Assembly: GCA_034003245.1 (NCBI GenBank)
Contig: JAVEYY010000011.1
Coordinates: forward strand, 1 to 64,000
Direction of reading: 5' to 3'
Length of the DNA stretch: 64,000 nucleotides
DNA from: Perlabentimonas sp034003245
Lineage (GTDB): Bacteria > Bacteroidota > Bacteroidia > Bacteroidales > Tenuifilaceae
Below are positions 15,502-24,998 of this stretch, piece after piece (the first letter of the stretch is position 1; each line of letters starts with the position of its first letter). The position numbers were made by a program, and so were the translations under genes. The notes beneath the pieces were generated by a model. The model searched no databases. It was not told where the DNA came from and saw nothing but the letters and a program-made list of their open reading frames with translations.

Positions 15502-17616
15502 TTAGTATGAAATATCTACGCCCATATTATAGAAAAAGAACGAATAGATATCGGCAGCCTCCTGAATGGCAAGTGAGGTAGGTTTACCTGCACCATGGCC
15601 TGCACGTGTTTCAATCCTTATCAATTTTGGATTCGCCCCTTTTCGTTGCTTATCCTGGAGTGTAGCAATGTACTTAAATGAGTGCGCAGGCACTACACGG
15701 TCGTCGTGATCGGCAGTTGTAACGAGGATTGCGGGGTAACGCACACCCGATTTTACATTGTGAACTGGTGAGTAGTTGTATAGGTTAAGGAACTGGATTG
15801 AATCCTCACTCGATCCGTAATCGTTAACCCAGGCCCAACCAATGGTAAACTTATGGAAACGAAGCATATCCATTACACCAACCTGAGGATTTGCAACCTT
15901 AAATAGGTCGGGACGCTGGTTAACCACAGCACCCACAAGCAAACCGCCATTTGATCCACCCTGAACAGCCAACTTTTTATTCGAGGTATAACCTTGTGTA
16001 ATCAAGTACTCGGCTGCAGCAATAAAATCGTCGAAGACATTCTGTTTGTTAAGTTTAGTCCCGGAGCGATACCAGTTTTCACCATACTCGCCTCCTCCTC
16101 TAATATTTGCCAGAGCATAAACTCCACCATTCTCAAGCCAAACCAAACGCGATGTGCTAAAAGATGGTTTTACAGTAATGTTAAACCCTCCATAACCATA
16201 CAGAAGAGTTGGATTTTGGCCATTTAACTCTATGCCTTTCTTATGCACAATGAACATGGGTACATCTGTTCCATCCTTGCTCTTGTAAAAAATCTGTTTT
16301 GTTTCGTATTGATCAAAATCGAAATCAATCTCTGGCTTAAAAAACTCCTCTGATTCATAAGTTTTTGTATCGAATTTGTATATTACAGAGGGTACTGTAA
16401 ATGATGTAAAACTATAGAATGCAGTAGGTTCTTTCAAACTTGAGCTAATTCCAGTAACTGTTCCTAATGTGGGCAGCTGCACTTGGTGAAGCATATCACC
16501 CTCAAGATTATAAACCTCAACGCGGCTCTTCACATCATCAATATAAGTGGCAATTATTTTGCCGCCAGCCATCACGCAGCTCTCAAGCACATCTTTCTTT
16601 TCGGGGATAACATCACGCCAATTGCCAATGTCGAGGCTATTGATATTGATTTTGATCAACTTGTACTTTGGCGACTTGTAATTTGTCAATACATACAGAA
16701 AGTTATCAACGTGATCTAAAACGTCGTAGTTGTACTCGAAACTTGTGGTGAGCTTTATGAAATCGTGAGTTGTGGCCAGATTCCTAATGTAAAGTGAATT
16801 ACCATGGGTTGACTCGGTTTCGGAGATAATCAAGAATCTTTGATCCGATGTTACCTGAGCTCTGTAATTGCGAAGTGGTTCCTCAAGATTCTGGAAAACG
16901 AGCATGTCTTTCTCCTGGGGTGTTCCCACCTTATGGTAGTACACCTTATGGAAACGATTTGCGCTGCTAAGCTCTTGTCCTTCTTTAGGCTGGTCGTAGC
17001 GGCTATAGAAGAAGCCGTCCTTATGCCATTGAATACTGGAAAATTTTACCCAGCTTATCTCATCTTGTAGATCATTACCGGTGGCAATTTCCCTAACCCT
17101 AATCTTGTTCCAATCCGATCCGCCCTCGGAAATTGCATAGGCGATATACTTACCATCGGCTGAAATACCGAGAGTTCCCAAAGCTACAGTACCATCATCG
17201 GATAGTAAATTGGGATCAATTAGCACTCGAGGCTCCTGGTCGAAGGAGTCCTGCACATAAAGAACCGCTTGATTTTGAAGTCCTATTCGCTTAAATGAGA
17301 ATATTTTTCCTGCTCTCACAAACGGTGTCGACATGGTATTGAAATCCATCAAACTGCTAAGGCGATTCTTAATAGCATCGCGATATGGAATGCGGTTAAG
17401 GAATTCAGATGTAACATCATTCTGGGCTTTAACCCATGCAGCGGTTTCGGGGGAGCGGTCGTCCTCTAACCAACGATAGGGATCGGCAACGTTAACCCCA
17501 AAGTAAGTATCTACCACATCGCCCTTGAGCGTCTCGGGGTACTTAACCTTACTCCTTTCGCAGGAAGTTCCAAAAAGCATAACCGCTGAAAGCAAGATCA
17601 ATAAATAATTTTTCAT
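15502..17616 (-). CDS. Prolyl oligopeptidase family S9 serine peptidase, exported
   Basis: 704 residues. A lipoprotein-type signal (MKNYLLILLSAVMLFGTSCE, Cys19) suggests a membrane-anchored periplasmic enzyme. An N-terminal seven-bladed propeller covers about 60-420, followed by the alpha/beta-hydrolase domain. Ser555 in GGSNGGLL is the nucleophile, the Asp is in TADHDDRVV and the His in ETRAGHGAG. It cleaves short peptides after proline. The start is the ATG before the signal. The terminator and dNK gene lie downstream. Confidence 0.93.
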   Translation of the reverse strand: MKNYLLILLSAVMLFGTSCERSKVKYPETLKGDVVDTYFGVNVADPYRWLEDDRSPETAAWVKAQNDVTSEFLNRIPYRDAIKNRLSSLMDFNTMSTPFVRAGKIFSFKRIGLQNQAVLYVQDSFDQEPRVLIDPNLLSDDGTVALGTLGISADGKYIAYAISEGGSDWNKIRVREIATGNDLQDEISWVKFSSIQWHKDGFFYSRYDQPKEGQELSSANRFHKVYYHKVGTPQEKDMLVFQNLEEPLRNYRAQVTSDQRFLIISETESTHGNSLYIRNLATTHDFIKLTTSFEYNYDVLDHVDNFLYVLTNYKSPKYKLIKININSLDIGNWRDVIPEKKDVLESCVMAGGKIIATYIDDVKSRVEVYNLEGDMLHQVQLPTLGTVTGISSSLKEPTAFYSFTSFTVPSVIYKFDTKTYESEEFFKPEIDFDFDQYETKQIFYKSKDGTDVPMFIVHKKGIELNGQNPTLLYGYGGFNITVKPSFSTSRLVWLENGGVYALANIRGGGEYGENWYRSGTKLNKQNVFDDFIAAAEYLITQGYTSNKKLAVQGGSNGGLLVGAVVNQRPDLFKVANPQVGVMDMLRFHKFTIGWAWVNDYGSSEDSIQFLNLYNYSPVHNVKSGVRYPAILVTTADHDDRVVPAHSFKYIATLQDKQRKGANPKLIRIETRAGHGAGKPTSLAIQEAADIYSFFFYNMGVDISY

Positions 17617-17887
17617 AGCCAGAAATATTTCTGAAAGTTATTTTTACGTTCTCACAAAACTACACAAATGTTTAGAAAATCTAAAACATAAAGGTAGTGA
17701 AATTTTACAATTTGGTAAGCAACCCTTCACAAATAAAGTAATTTTTTAAATTGACTAGGTAACCATTGAAAAGTTCCAGGATTTTATCGTGCTAAAGTTT
17801 ACTTTCCTATATATGACAAAAAACGAGATGATACGTCATAAAAAAAGCAGCCAATTGGCTGCTTTAATATCTCAAACAAAAATAGAA
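17617..17887. other. Intergenic region between the prolyl oligopeptidase and pnp genes
   Basis: 271 bases, A/T-rich. It holds the pnp terminator at 17840-17868 and presumably the oligopeptidase promoter, which I cannot place confidently. No open frame of interest. Confidence 0.5.
17840..17868 (-). terminator. Terminator after pnp
   Basis: The perfect palindrome AAAGCAGCC-AATT-GGCTGCTTT (17844-17865) is followed on the minus strand by a run of seven T. It lies 23 bases beyond the pnp stop. Confidence 0.92.
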
Positions 17888-20020
17888 TTATTCTTTCTTT
17901 GTCGATTCTGGCTTGGGTAACAATACCTTGCGAGAGAGTTTTAGCTTTCCCGTTTTCTTATCAATTTCGATAAGTTTTACCTCAACCATATCACCCTCCT
18001 TAAGCACATCCTCAACTTTCTCGACACGTTTCCAGTCTATTTCGGAAATATGCAGTAGGCCATCCTTACCGGGAACAATCTCGACAAATGCGCCAAAAGG
18101 AAGTATTGACTTTACCTTCCCGGTGTAAACCTCACCCTCTTCGGGCGAAACGGCTATCCCCTTAATCCACTTTACAGCTGCGTTGCGTGCATCCATGTTA
18201 TCGGCAAAAACGGTTACCACTCCGTGGTTGTTAACCTCCTCAATATTGATGGTTGCTCCGGTAGTACGCTGAATTTCCTGGATAATCTTACCACCTGGGC
18301 CAATTACAGCACCAATCATGTCGCGGGCAATACTAAACTGCTCGATTCTGGGAGCGTGGGGCTTCAGATCAGAATTGGGTTGTGCAATTACGGCGGTCAT
18401 TTTACCAAGGATATGAAGTCTTCCCTCGCGAGCCTGGTTAAGCGCCTTGAAGAGAACTTCGTAGGGTAGCCCATCAACCTTAATGTCCATCTGGGTTGCG
18501 GTTATACCATCCTTTGTTCCAGTAACCTTAAAGTCCATATCTCCAAGATGATCCTCGTCGCCAAGAATATCTGATAGAATTGCAAAACGAGTACCTTTAG
18601 GCTCAGAAATTAGGCCCATAGCGATTCCCGAAACTGGCTTCTTGATCTGAATACCAGCATCCATAAGCGCTAATGTGCCAGCGCACACTGTTGCCATAGA
18701 CGAAGATCCATTGGATTCAAGAATATCGCTCACCACACGAATGGTGTAAGGATTCTCCTCGCCTATGGGAACCATCTTCTTCAGCGCGCGGTGCGCAAGA
18801 TTTCCATGTCCAATCTCGCGGCGACCAACGCCCCTGTATGGGCGAGCTTCGCCTGTTGAGAAGGGTGGAAAATTGTAATGAAGTACAAATTTTTCGGTAC
18901 CCCTATTTAGCACACCGTCAATAATTTTCTCATCGAGTTTAGTACCAAGGGTTATGGAAGTAAGCGACTGAGTTTCGCCGCGGGTAAACAGGGCCGAACC
19001 ATGTGAAGAGGGCAGAAAGTCCACCTCGCACTCAATGGGTCTAATTTGATCTGTTTTTCTTCCATCAAGTCTAATTCCCTCATCAAGAATCATGTTTCGC
19101 ATGGCATATTTTTCCACATCGTGGTAGTAACGGCCAACTAGCGATGCTTTGGCAACACGATCCTCCTCGGAAAGTGTTTGCATGAACTCCTCCTTAATTG
19201 CGGCAAAAGCATCACCACGCTCATGCTTCGACAACATAGATTTTGCCACGTTGTATACCTTATCGTAGCAGAATTCTTTAACCTGAACCCGAAGCTCATC
19301 ATCGTTTTTCTCGTGGCAATAGTTTCGCTTAACAATGCCAAGTTCCTTGGCAAGCTCCATCTGAACAACGCAATGCTTCTTAATCTCCTCGTGAGCAAAC
19401 TTGATAGCCTCAAGCATTTCGGCTTCAGAAACCTCAGCCATTTCACCCTCTACCATCAGGATATTATCATAGGTTGCCCCCACCATCATGTCAATATCGG
19501 CTTTCTCAATTTGGGCAAAGCTAGGGTTAATAACCAGCTGACCATCAACTCGAGCAACGCGAACTTCAGAGATAGGTCCGTTGAAGGGTATATCGGAAAC
19601 GGCAATTGCTGCTGATGCAGCAAGACCAGCCAGGGCATCGGGGGGAGTATCTTTTTCGGCCGAAATCAAGGTGATCGTTACAAAAGTTTCGGCATGGTAA
19701 TCATCGGGAAACAGTGGGCGCAGAGCCCTGTCAACAAGTCTTGAAACAAGCACTTCATAGTCCGACGGGCGGGCTTCTCTCTTTAAAAATCCTCCGGGAA
19801 AGCGTCCGCCTGCAGCGTACTTTTCCTGGTAATCAACGCTAAGTGGCATAAAATCCACATCTTCTTTAGCATCCTTGGCGCTTACCACCGTGGCAAGCAT
19901 CATAGTTTTTCCTAAACGGATAATCACTGACCCATCGGCCTGACGGGCCAATTTACCAGTCTCAATTGTGATGGACCTTCCATCACTTAATTCGATCGAT
20001 TTCTTTACAACATTAAACAT
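17888..20020 (-). CDS. pnp: Polynucleotide phosphorylase
   Basis: 710 residues, the expected length. Two RNase PH domains are present: the first ends near residue 150, the second contains RGETQSLTSITLG and FPPFSTGEARPYRGVGRREIGHGNLAHRALK. The KH domain has IGPGGKIIQEIQRTTG (about 569-584), and the S1 domain has GAFVEIVPGKDGLLHISEI (about 645-663). It degrades RNA 3' to 5' with phosphate and can add nucleotides. It follows rpsO as in many bacteria, with a terminator between them. Confidence 0.97.
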   Translation of the reverse strand: MFNVVKKSIELSDGRSITIETGKLARQADGSVIIRLGKTMMLATVVSAKDAKEDVDFMPLSVDYQEKYAAGGRFPGGFLKREARPSDYEVLVSRLVDRALRPLFPDDYHAETFVTITLISAEKDTPPDALAGLAASAAIAVSDIPFNGPISEVRVARVDGQLVINPSFAQIEKADIDMMVGATYDNILMVEGEMAEVSEAEMLEAIKFAHEEIKKHCVVQMELAKELGIVKRNYCHEKNDDELRVQVKEFCYDKVYNVAKSMLSKHERGDAFAAIKEEFMQTLSEEDRVAKASLVGRYYHDVEKYAMRNMILDEGIRLDGRKTDQIRPIECEVDFLPSSHGSALFTRGETQSLTSITLGTKLDEKIIDGVLNRGTEKFVLHYNFPPFSTGEARPYRGVGRREIGHGNLAHRALKKMVPIGEENPYTIRVVSDILESNGSSSMATVCAGTLALMDAGIQIKKPVSGIAMGLISEPKGTRFAILSDILGDEDHLGDMDFKVTGTKDGITATQMDIKVDGLPYEVLFKALNQAREGRLHILGKMTAVIAQPNSDLKPHAPRIEQFSIARDMIGAVIGPGGKIIQEIQRTTGATINIEEVNNHGVVTVFADNMDARNAAVKWIKGIAVSPEEGEVYTGKVKSILPFGAFVEIVPGKDGLLHISEIDWKRVEKVEDVLKEGDMVEVKLIEIDKKTGKLKLSRKVLLPKPESTKKE

Positions 20021-20124
20021 ACGATATCAATATATTGATAAATAATAAACTAGGCATTAAACAGAAAATCAGAGGAAAAGTTGCAATCCCTCTGATTCCT
20101 CCCACAAAAGATTACAGCAAATTC

Positions 20125-20155
20125 AAAAAAAGGCAATTGAAACAATTGCCTTTTT
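20125..20155 (-). terminator. Terminator between rpsO and pnp
   Basis: Stem AAAAAGGCAATTG/CAATTGCCTTTTT with a short A-rich loop, just after the rpsO stop on the minus strand; a T-run follows. It may limit read-through into pnp, with pnp having its own promoter. Confidence 0.85.
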
Positions 20156-20161
20156 CTTGTT

Positions 20162-20434
20162 TTACTTTCTCAGATTTAAAGCTTTAATGATTGCACGATA
20201 TCTTTCAATGTCGCGATCTTTCAAGTAATCTAGAAGCCGTCTACGTTTACCCACCAGCTTTAAAAGCGAGCGCTGAGTTGCGTAATCTTTACGATTCTTC
20301 TTCAAGTGCTCGGTTAAATGGCTGATACGGTGGGAAAATATCGCGATCTGACCCTCGGGGGAACCAGTATCGGTATTAGACTTTCCGTACTCCTTAAAAA
20401 TCTCCTGCTTTTTTTCTGCTGTTAAATAATTCAT
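20162..20434 (-). CDS. rpsO: 30S ribosomal protein S15
   Basis: 90 residues, the usual size. It contains GSPEGQIAIFSHRISHLTEHLKKNRKDYATQRSLLKLVGKRRRLLDYL, the S15 signature over residues 24-72. S15 is a primary 16S rRNA-binding protein that helps assemble the platform and can repress its own mRNA in some bacteria. A -7 promoter motif lies about 50 bases upstream. Confidence 0.98.
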   Translation of the reverse strand: MNYLTAEKKQEIFKEYGKSNTDTGSPEGQIAIFSHRISHLTEHLKKNRKDYATQRSLLKLVGKRRRLLDYLKDRDIERYRAIIKALNLRK

Positions 20435-20745
20435 AGCTAATCAGTAAATTAGTGGGTATTACAGTAGTATATTTCAAGCTGCAAAGGTAATAACAATTTT
20501 AATGACATCACTATAATCTTTAAACATTTTTTCAACAGGCCATCTCTCGCAAGCCATATCAACCTGATTTAATGACATTTGTAAAACCCGGGGATTAATT
20601 ACGCAATTAAGAAGGAAATCAGCTCTCTACAGAAAAAGATGGCTAATTTGGATTGATTAAATTACACAAGCGAAAAATCGAATTCGAGGTTTAACAATCA
20701 AATTATGAAAGTGGCTTAAAACTGCCGAATGGAAAAAACACAATC
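20435..20745. other. Intergenic region upstream of rpsO
   Basis: 311 bases. It contains the rpsO promoter (20482-20489) near the rpsO end and a TTTAATGACAT repeat (about 20500 and 20569). The rest is unremarkable A/T-rich sequence with no open frame I can support. Confidence 0.5.
20482..20489 (-). promoter_or_regulatory. Promoter -7 element (TACCTTTG) for rpsO
   Basis: CAAAGGTA on the plus strand is an exact TAnnTTTG match on the minus strand, 48 bases before the rpsO ATG. Confidence 0.65.
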
Positions 20746-22026
20746 CTAATCGACTTTTTTTAAAAGTACACTTGCTCCAACCTTGCAGTACAAACATTTG
20801 CGCTTATCGCAGTATTGCCCCTTAAGCTGAAGAAGCGCTTGCGAGCTAAAGGCGCTTTCGGCAGAAATTCCTAGCTTAGCAAACCCATCAATAATACTAT
20901 TCTTTTCGGGCTTTAAGCTCTCTAGAAAAGTTACTGCCCTATCCTTTAGGCCCTGATTGGCTCTAGATGAGCCATATGCAAACATAAAGGGAATTATAGT
21001 ATTCAGAGTGATAGTTCTAATGGTGTCATCGCCAAGCACCTTAAGTTTAGCAGGCGAAATCTTTCCAAACGTATAGTGCGTCATCCAATAGTGTGAACAT
21101 CCCGACCTAAGCAAATCTTGTAACTTATCGAACGAGGTAGAATACATACACTTAGAAAACAATCCCGACGAATGATGTATTAGCTGAGCAAGCTGTGCTA
21201 TTCGTAATGTGGGGAAAGAACTGGGGCGCAGACGTAAGAACTTCCACAAATGGCCTGGGATTGGTGAGAGGCCAAACTTCATTTGCTGATAATCGTACTC
21301 TTTTGATAGACTTAACATATACTCGTCGGCATCATCGGTTTTAAAGTCCAACATTCCTGCCTGACCAAGAAGAACTGCTTCGAGCGTAAGGATGCTATCC
21401 TTTGCCCGAGCAAGGTATTTTAATGGAGTTGCCCTTGCCAGCATTTCAAACGGAACAGCATTGATTTTTAGCCCAAAACTCCGCGAAATAGAAACGTAAA
21501 AGGCTTCCTCCCAGCCACCCTTAAACTCAGAAACTAACTTAAATACCTGTTCTGTTTTCTGCTCAAGCCGCTCAACAGCCAATGCAGAAAGCCACATGCT
21601 TAAATTTAAATCGCCATAATTTTTAATGTGATTTGCACAAGGAATCCAAGTTTCATTGGCAATGAGTTGATGTAACTTCCACTCCAACTCATCAGGATAT
21701 GGGATTTCAACAGTGGGCACAACCTCACCCTTGCTACTGAATACTTGGGTATCGTTTTTTACCACAACATGAAGAATGACCGAGTCGTATTGTGGATTAT
21801 GGTTGTGTCCATGCTTATTCCAATCGGAAGCGTTGATATGGATTTCGACATTCCCAGCCCAGATGGTATCTCCAACTTTAATTTTGGCGTTAAAAAAATC
21901 GGGGCCAGAATCGAAATTATGATCACCAGGCGATATAACCTCAACTTCACCGGAACCGTCGATAAATAGTCCATTAACTCTGTTGAAATTATGTATCCAT
22001 ACAAAATGCAGAATGTCCTCTGTCAT
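20746..22026 (-). CDS. DUF2851 family protein
   Basis: 426 residues of a family found mainly in Bacteroidota, of unknown function. The N terminus MTEDILHFVWIHNFNRVNGLF and the stretch DFFNAKIKVGDTIWAGNVEIHINASDW are family hallmarks. The C terminus carries a Cys cluster (CDKRKCLYCKVG, near residue 412) that could bind metal. The ATG at 22026 matches the family start; an upstream ATG adds 32 unrelated residues. No operon partner. Confidence 0.85.
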   Translation of the reverse strand: MTEDILHFVWIHNFNRVNGLFIDGSGEVEVISPGDHNFDSGPDFFNAKIKVGDTIWAGNVEIHINASDWNKHGHNHNPQYDSVILHVVVKNDTQVFSSKGEVVPTVEIPYPDELEWKLHQLIANETWIPCANHIKNYGDLNLSMWLSALAVERLEQKTEQVFKLVSEFKGGWEEAFYVSISRSFGLKINAVPFEMLARATPLKYLARAKDSILTLEAVLLGQAGMLDFKTDDADEYMLSLSKEYDYQQMKFGLSPIPGHLWKFLRLRPSSFPTLRIAQLAQLIHHSSGLFSKCMYSTSFDKLQDLLRSGCSHYWMTHYTFGKISPAKLKVLGDDTIRTITLNTIIPFMFAYGSSRANQGLKDRAVTFLESLKPEKNSIIDGFAKLGISAESAFSSQALLQLKGQYCDKRKCLYCKVGASVLLKKVD

Positions 22027-22093
22027 AACCACATTTTTGATTCGAAGGTATGGAAAATTAGCTGAATAGGGAACAACCAAAGTCAATAAATTA

Positions 22094-22101
22094 TACCTTT
22101 G
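22094..22101 (+). promoter_or_regulatory. Promoter -7 element (TACCTTTG) for the tRNA-Pro locus
   Basis: An exact TAnnTTTG match on the plus strand. Transcription would begin about 70 bases before the tRNA-like fragment and about 135 before the intact tRNA-Pro, so both would be in one precursor. It lies inside the divergent leader of the DUF2851 gene. Confidence 0.5.
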
Positions 22102-22176
22102 CCATCCGAAAAATGCTTTCAACAGTATTTACACCAGCCATAAAGCATTTTGGTTGTCAAAAAAAAATTAAAATTA

Positions 22177-22224
22177 CGGGGTGTAGCCCCGCCGCTGGCG
22201 GGGCGCGTCGTTCGGGACGACCCC
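22177..22224 (+). other. Truncated tRNA-Pro-like sequence
   Basis: The sequence shares CGGGGTGTAGC (22177-22187) and GCGCGTCGTTCGGGACGA (about 22203-22220) with the real tRNA-Pro just downstream, that is the 5' acceptor strand and the entire anticodon arm. The D-arm is replaced by a perfect 8-bp hairpin, GCCCCGCC-GCT-GGCGGGGC, and the T-arm and CCA are missing. The 3' CCCC (22221-22224) could pair with 5' GGGG to close a three-way junction. It is either a decayed duplicate or a structured leader of the tRNA precursor. Confidence 0.6.
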
Positions 22225-22241
22225 TTAAAGAATGATGAATA

Positions 22242-22319
22242 CGGGGTGTAGCGCAGCCCGGTTAGCGCGCGTCGTTCGGGACGATGAGGTCGTGAGTTCG
22301 AATCTCACCACCCCGACCA
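22242..22319 (+). tRNA. tRNA-Pro (anticodon CGG)
   Basis: Full cloverleaf: acceptor CGGGGTG/CACCCCG, D-arm GCGC...GCGC, anticodon stem CGTCG/CGATG (one G-U pair) with loop TTCGGGA giving anticodon CGG for CCG codons, variable loop AGGTC, T-arm GTGAG-TTCGAAT-CTCAC, discriminator A and an encoded CCA at 22317-22319. Confidence 0.96.
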
Positions 22320-22440
22320 ATTCCAACCCAATGCAATCTTACTTTACATACTTCAAAGCAAAAAGATGGCAGTTGGTTACACTAATTCTGAAAAAAAATG
22401 GAAGAGGTAATATGGTATTTGTTTTCTCAAAAGCCAATGA

Positions 22441-24774
22441 CTATACCATTATTCCAAGAATGGTCACATCATCAATCTGCTCATAACGATTCCCGCCAAA
22501 AGTTATCCAGGTATCGAAGTTTGACTCAATCTCTTTACCCTGCTCAACCATTGGGAGCGATGAGGTTTGAGAAATCAATCGTTTTAATGCGCTATACATG
22601 TTAAACTTCTTCCCTTCTGGCCCACCAAACTGATCGCCATACCCGTCGGAAAAAAGGAAAAGCCTATCGCCTGACATAAGGTCAATATTATGGCTTGTAA
22701 AGGGTTTCATATTTATATGCGCGGCCACGGGCATAAAATCGGGTTTAATCTCTTCAACGAATGACAATGGAGAATCAATTGAGTAAACCTGAGGGGTTCG
22801 TCTTACAATCCACAGGGGAATATTGGCTCCAGCCCATAGGCAACTATTATTCTTGACATTATAAGCAATTATACTCATATCCATCCCATCGCGTTGGCCA
22901 CGTCCTTCATCGGTTTGCCTTAACGAATCGATAATATTCGATCGGAGTTCCTCAAGAATTTCTGCAGGATTAACCACATTATTCTTAAGCACAATCTCCT
23001 TAAGCAACGACATGCCCAACATGCTCATTAGAGAGCCAGGAACCCCATGTCCAGTACAATCGGCCACCGTTGATATCAACCAATCATCTTTATGTGTTGC
23101 CCAGTAGAAATCGCCCGAAACCACATCCTTGGGCCTGTACATTATAAAATAGGAACTATCGTCAATCCCTACCTCCTTGTAAACTGACTTTAAATCGGGA
23201 AGAACAGCGCTCTGAATAAACTTGGCGTACCGGATAGAGTCGTCGATATTATCGCGTTGCTTCTCAAGTATGTTTTTACGTTCGAGCGCGATGATATAAA
23301 GCTGTTCAATCTCACTTTTTTGGGCATCAATCTCATCGAGCTGCGCTATAATCTCCTCCTTCTGCTGCAGTATCTCCTCGTTATGCTGAGAGAGTTTACT
23401 ATTCGCCTCCTTTTTTTGCCTTGTATATCGAATTAAAACTAAACTGAGGACTATTGTTAAAAGTAACAAAACAGATACAGAAACAATGATTAGTCGTTGC
23501 AATAATATCTGCCTTTCAAAGAGATGATTTTCCTTTTGCATACTTTCGATAACAAGCTGCTTTTTCTCGTTCTCGTAACGAGTCGATGCTTCGGCCAAGG
23601 CATTAGCCTTATCCTTATTAAACATCTCCTTCTGAATGTCGATGAACTGGGTTGCAGCCTCGTAGGCCTGAGCAAAATTGCCAAGCTTGAAATAAATCAG
23701 CTTTAAATATCCGGTAGCCTCGAGCAGGTAGGGTGTTGCCCCAATCTCCTTGGCAATGCTAATTGATTTCTGGGCATACTCGAGCGCTGTTTGAAGATAA
23801 CGTCGCGACGAATTTGCGTTTTGCTCATTATCGGCCAACAAGATGTATAGATATGCCACATTGCCATTCACCATGGTTAAGCCATTCATATGCCCAGTTT
23901 GCATGTATACCTCCAGCGCCTTTTTGAAAAATGCTATAGCCCCAGTATAATCCTCGTCGGTGGCAAAAACTATGGCGATATTATTGTAGCCTTGAGCTAC
24001 GCCATTCTTATCTTCAATATCGTTTTTTAGATTTAACGATTTCTGATAGTATTCGATTGCCTTTCGGTTATCGTTAAGATTCCAATAGGCTACGCCTATG
24101 TTATTGTAGCAATAGGATAATCCCCTTTTTATAGTAACCAAATCGGAAGCTGGCTTAGGCGATGCCAAAAGATCTTCAAAAAGTTTAGCCGATGCAAAAT
24201 GATGCTCCAGGGCTTTATCAAAATCCTCCATCTCCTTGTAAACACTCCCAATATTATTTTGACAATCGGCAATTCCAATCACATTACCAATCGCCTCATA
24301 GCTTCTTAAAGCATCGAAATAGTTCTGAAGCGACACATCATAATTCCCCCAATTGTAATGAATGTTTCCCTTGTTCACAAGACATTGCGCTACCCTAAGT
24401 GTATCGTTTAGGACTTGGTAAATAACCTGAACCTCCTCGTGCAAAGCGAGGGCCTCGTCGAATCGTCCTTGCTTACGAAAAGCAAGTCCAATCTCCCGTA
24501 GGGCATTAGCTTTCCATCGGGCATAGGGAATAGTGTCGAGTTTCGATTTCTTGGCGAACTCCCACGCTTTGTTGTAGAGTGAAAGCGAAGAGTCTGTGTC
24601 GACGCCTCGTAGCTCATCTCCCATCTCAAAGAGAATACGCGCTCGAACCGAATCGGACTTTGCCTTTACAAAAAGGTTGATCAGCGAATCGGCCTTAGTT
24701 GGTGTGCTTTCTGCAAAACCAACCCCTGCAGTAATAATTACGAATAGTAAAGCTAAACTGTAAAACCTCTTCAA
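22441..24774 (-). CDS. TPR-containing SpoIIE/PP2C-type serine phosphatase
   Basis: 777 residues. A signal peptide (about 1-21) leads a periplasmic region of about 380 residues with at least six TPR motifs (for example NNIGVAYWNLNDNRKAIEYYQKSLNL). A membrane helix follows (about 428-450), then a coiled coil (about 455-520) and a cytoplasmic SpoIIE phosphatase domain. This domain has DVVSGDFYW, VADCTGHGVPGSLMSMLGMSLL and LFLFSDGYGDQFGGPEG with the metal-binding Asp residues. Such enzymes dephosphorylate anti-sigma-factor antagonists; no partner is encoded nearby. The start is a TTG, supported by the signal peptide beginning exactly there. Confidence 0.88.
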   Translation of the reverse strand: MKRFYSLALLFVIITAGVGFAESTPTKADSLINLFVKAKSDSVRARILFEMGDELRGVDTDSSLSLYNKAWEFAKKSKLDTIPYARWKANALREIGLAFRKQGRFDEALALHEEVQVIYQVLNDTLRVAQCLVNKGNIHYNWGNYDVSLQNYFDALRSYEAIGNVIGIADCQNNIGSVYKEMEDFDKALEHHFASAKLFEDLLASPKPASDLVTIKRGLSYCYNNIGVAYWNLNDNRKAIEYYQKSLNLKNDIEDKNGVAQGYNNIAIVFATDEDYTGAIAFFKKALEVYMQTGHMNGLTMVNGNVAYLYILLADNEQNANSSRRYLQTALEYAQKSISIAKEIGATPYLLEATGYLKLIYFKLGNFAQAYEAATQFIDIQKEMFNKDKANALAEASTRYENEKKQLVIESMQKENHLFERQILLQRLIIVSVSVLLLLTIVLSLVLIRYTRQKKEANSKLSQHNEEILQQKEEIIAQLDEIDAQKSEIEQLYIIALERKNILEKQRDNIDDSIRYAKFIQSAVLPDLKSVYKEVGIDDSSYFIMYRPKDVVSGDFYWATHKDDWLISTVADCTGHGVPGSLMSMLGMSLLKEIVLKNNVVNPAEILEELRSNIIDSLRQTDEGRGQRDGMDMSIIAYNVKNNSCLWAGANIPLWIVRRTPQVYSIDSPLSFVEEIKPDFMPVAAHINMKPFTSHNIDLMSGDRLFLFSDGYGDQFGGPEGKKFNMYSALKRLISQTSSLPMVEQGKEIESNFDTWITFGGNRYEQIDDVTILGIMV

Positions 24775-24853
24775 AATCTCAAGTTTTAAATTCTAATTAA
24801 TTTCAGTACAGATGGTGCCCAAAATGTAAATTGCGTAAGTTTAACAAATATTG

Positions 24854-24861
24854 CAAATATA
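24854..24861 (-). promoter_or_regulatory. Promoter -7 element (TATATTTG) for the SpoIIE phosphatase
   Basis: CAAATATA on the plus strand, an exact TAnnTTTG on the minus strand, 80 bases before the TTG start. Confidence 0.5.
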
Positions 24862-24959
24862 TGATTTTTGTTTACTTGAAGATGGTAAAAATTATTACAG
24901 TTTGCCGTGTAAACACAAAACCTTTTGAATCATCAGCTGTTAATATTAATTAATTGCTG

Positions 24960-24967
24960 TATTTTTG
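24960..24967 (+). promoter_or_regulatory. Promoter -7 element (TATTTTTG) for the metallo-hydrolase
   Basis: An exact TAnnTTTG match 32 bases before the ATG at 24999. Confidence 0.6.
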
Positions 24968-24998
24968 ACTACTTATTAGTAAACTAAATCACCCTATT

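Noticed and set aside
23490..23684. A minus-strand open frame inside the SpoIIE phosphatase gene
   Set aside because: Arg/Leu-rich shadow frame with no domain; the overlapping phosphatase frame is long and well supported.
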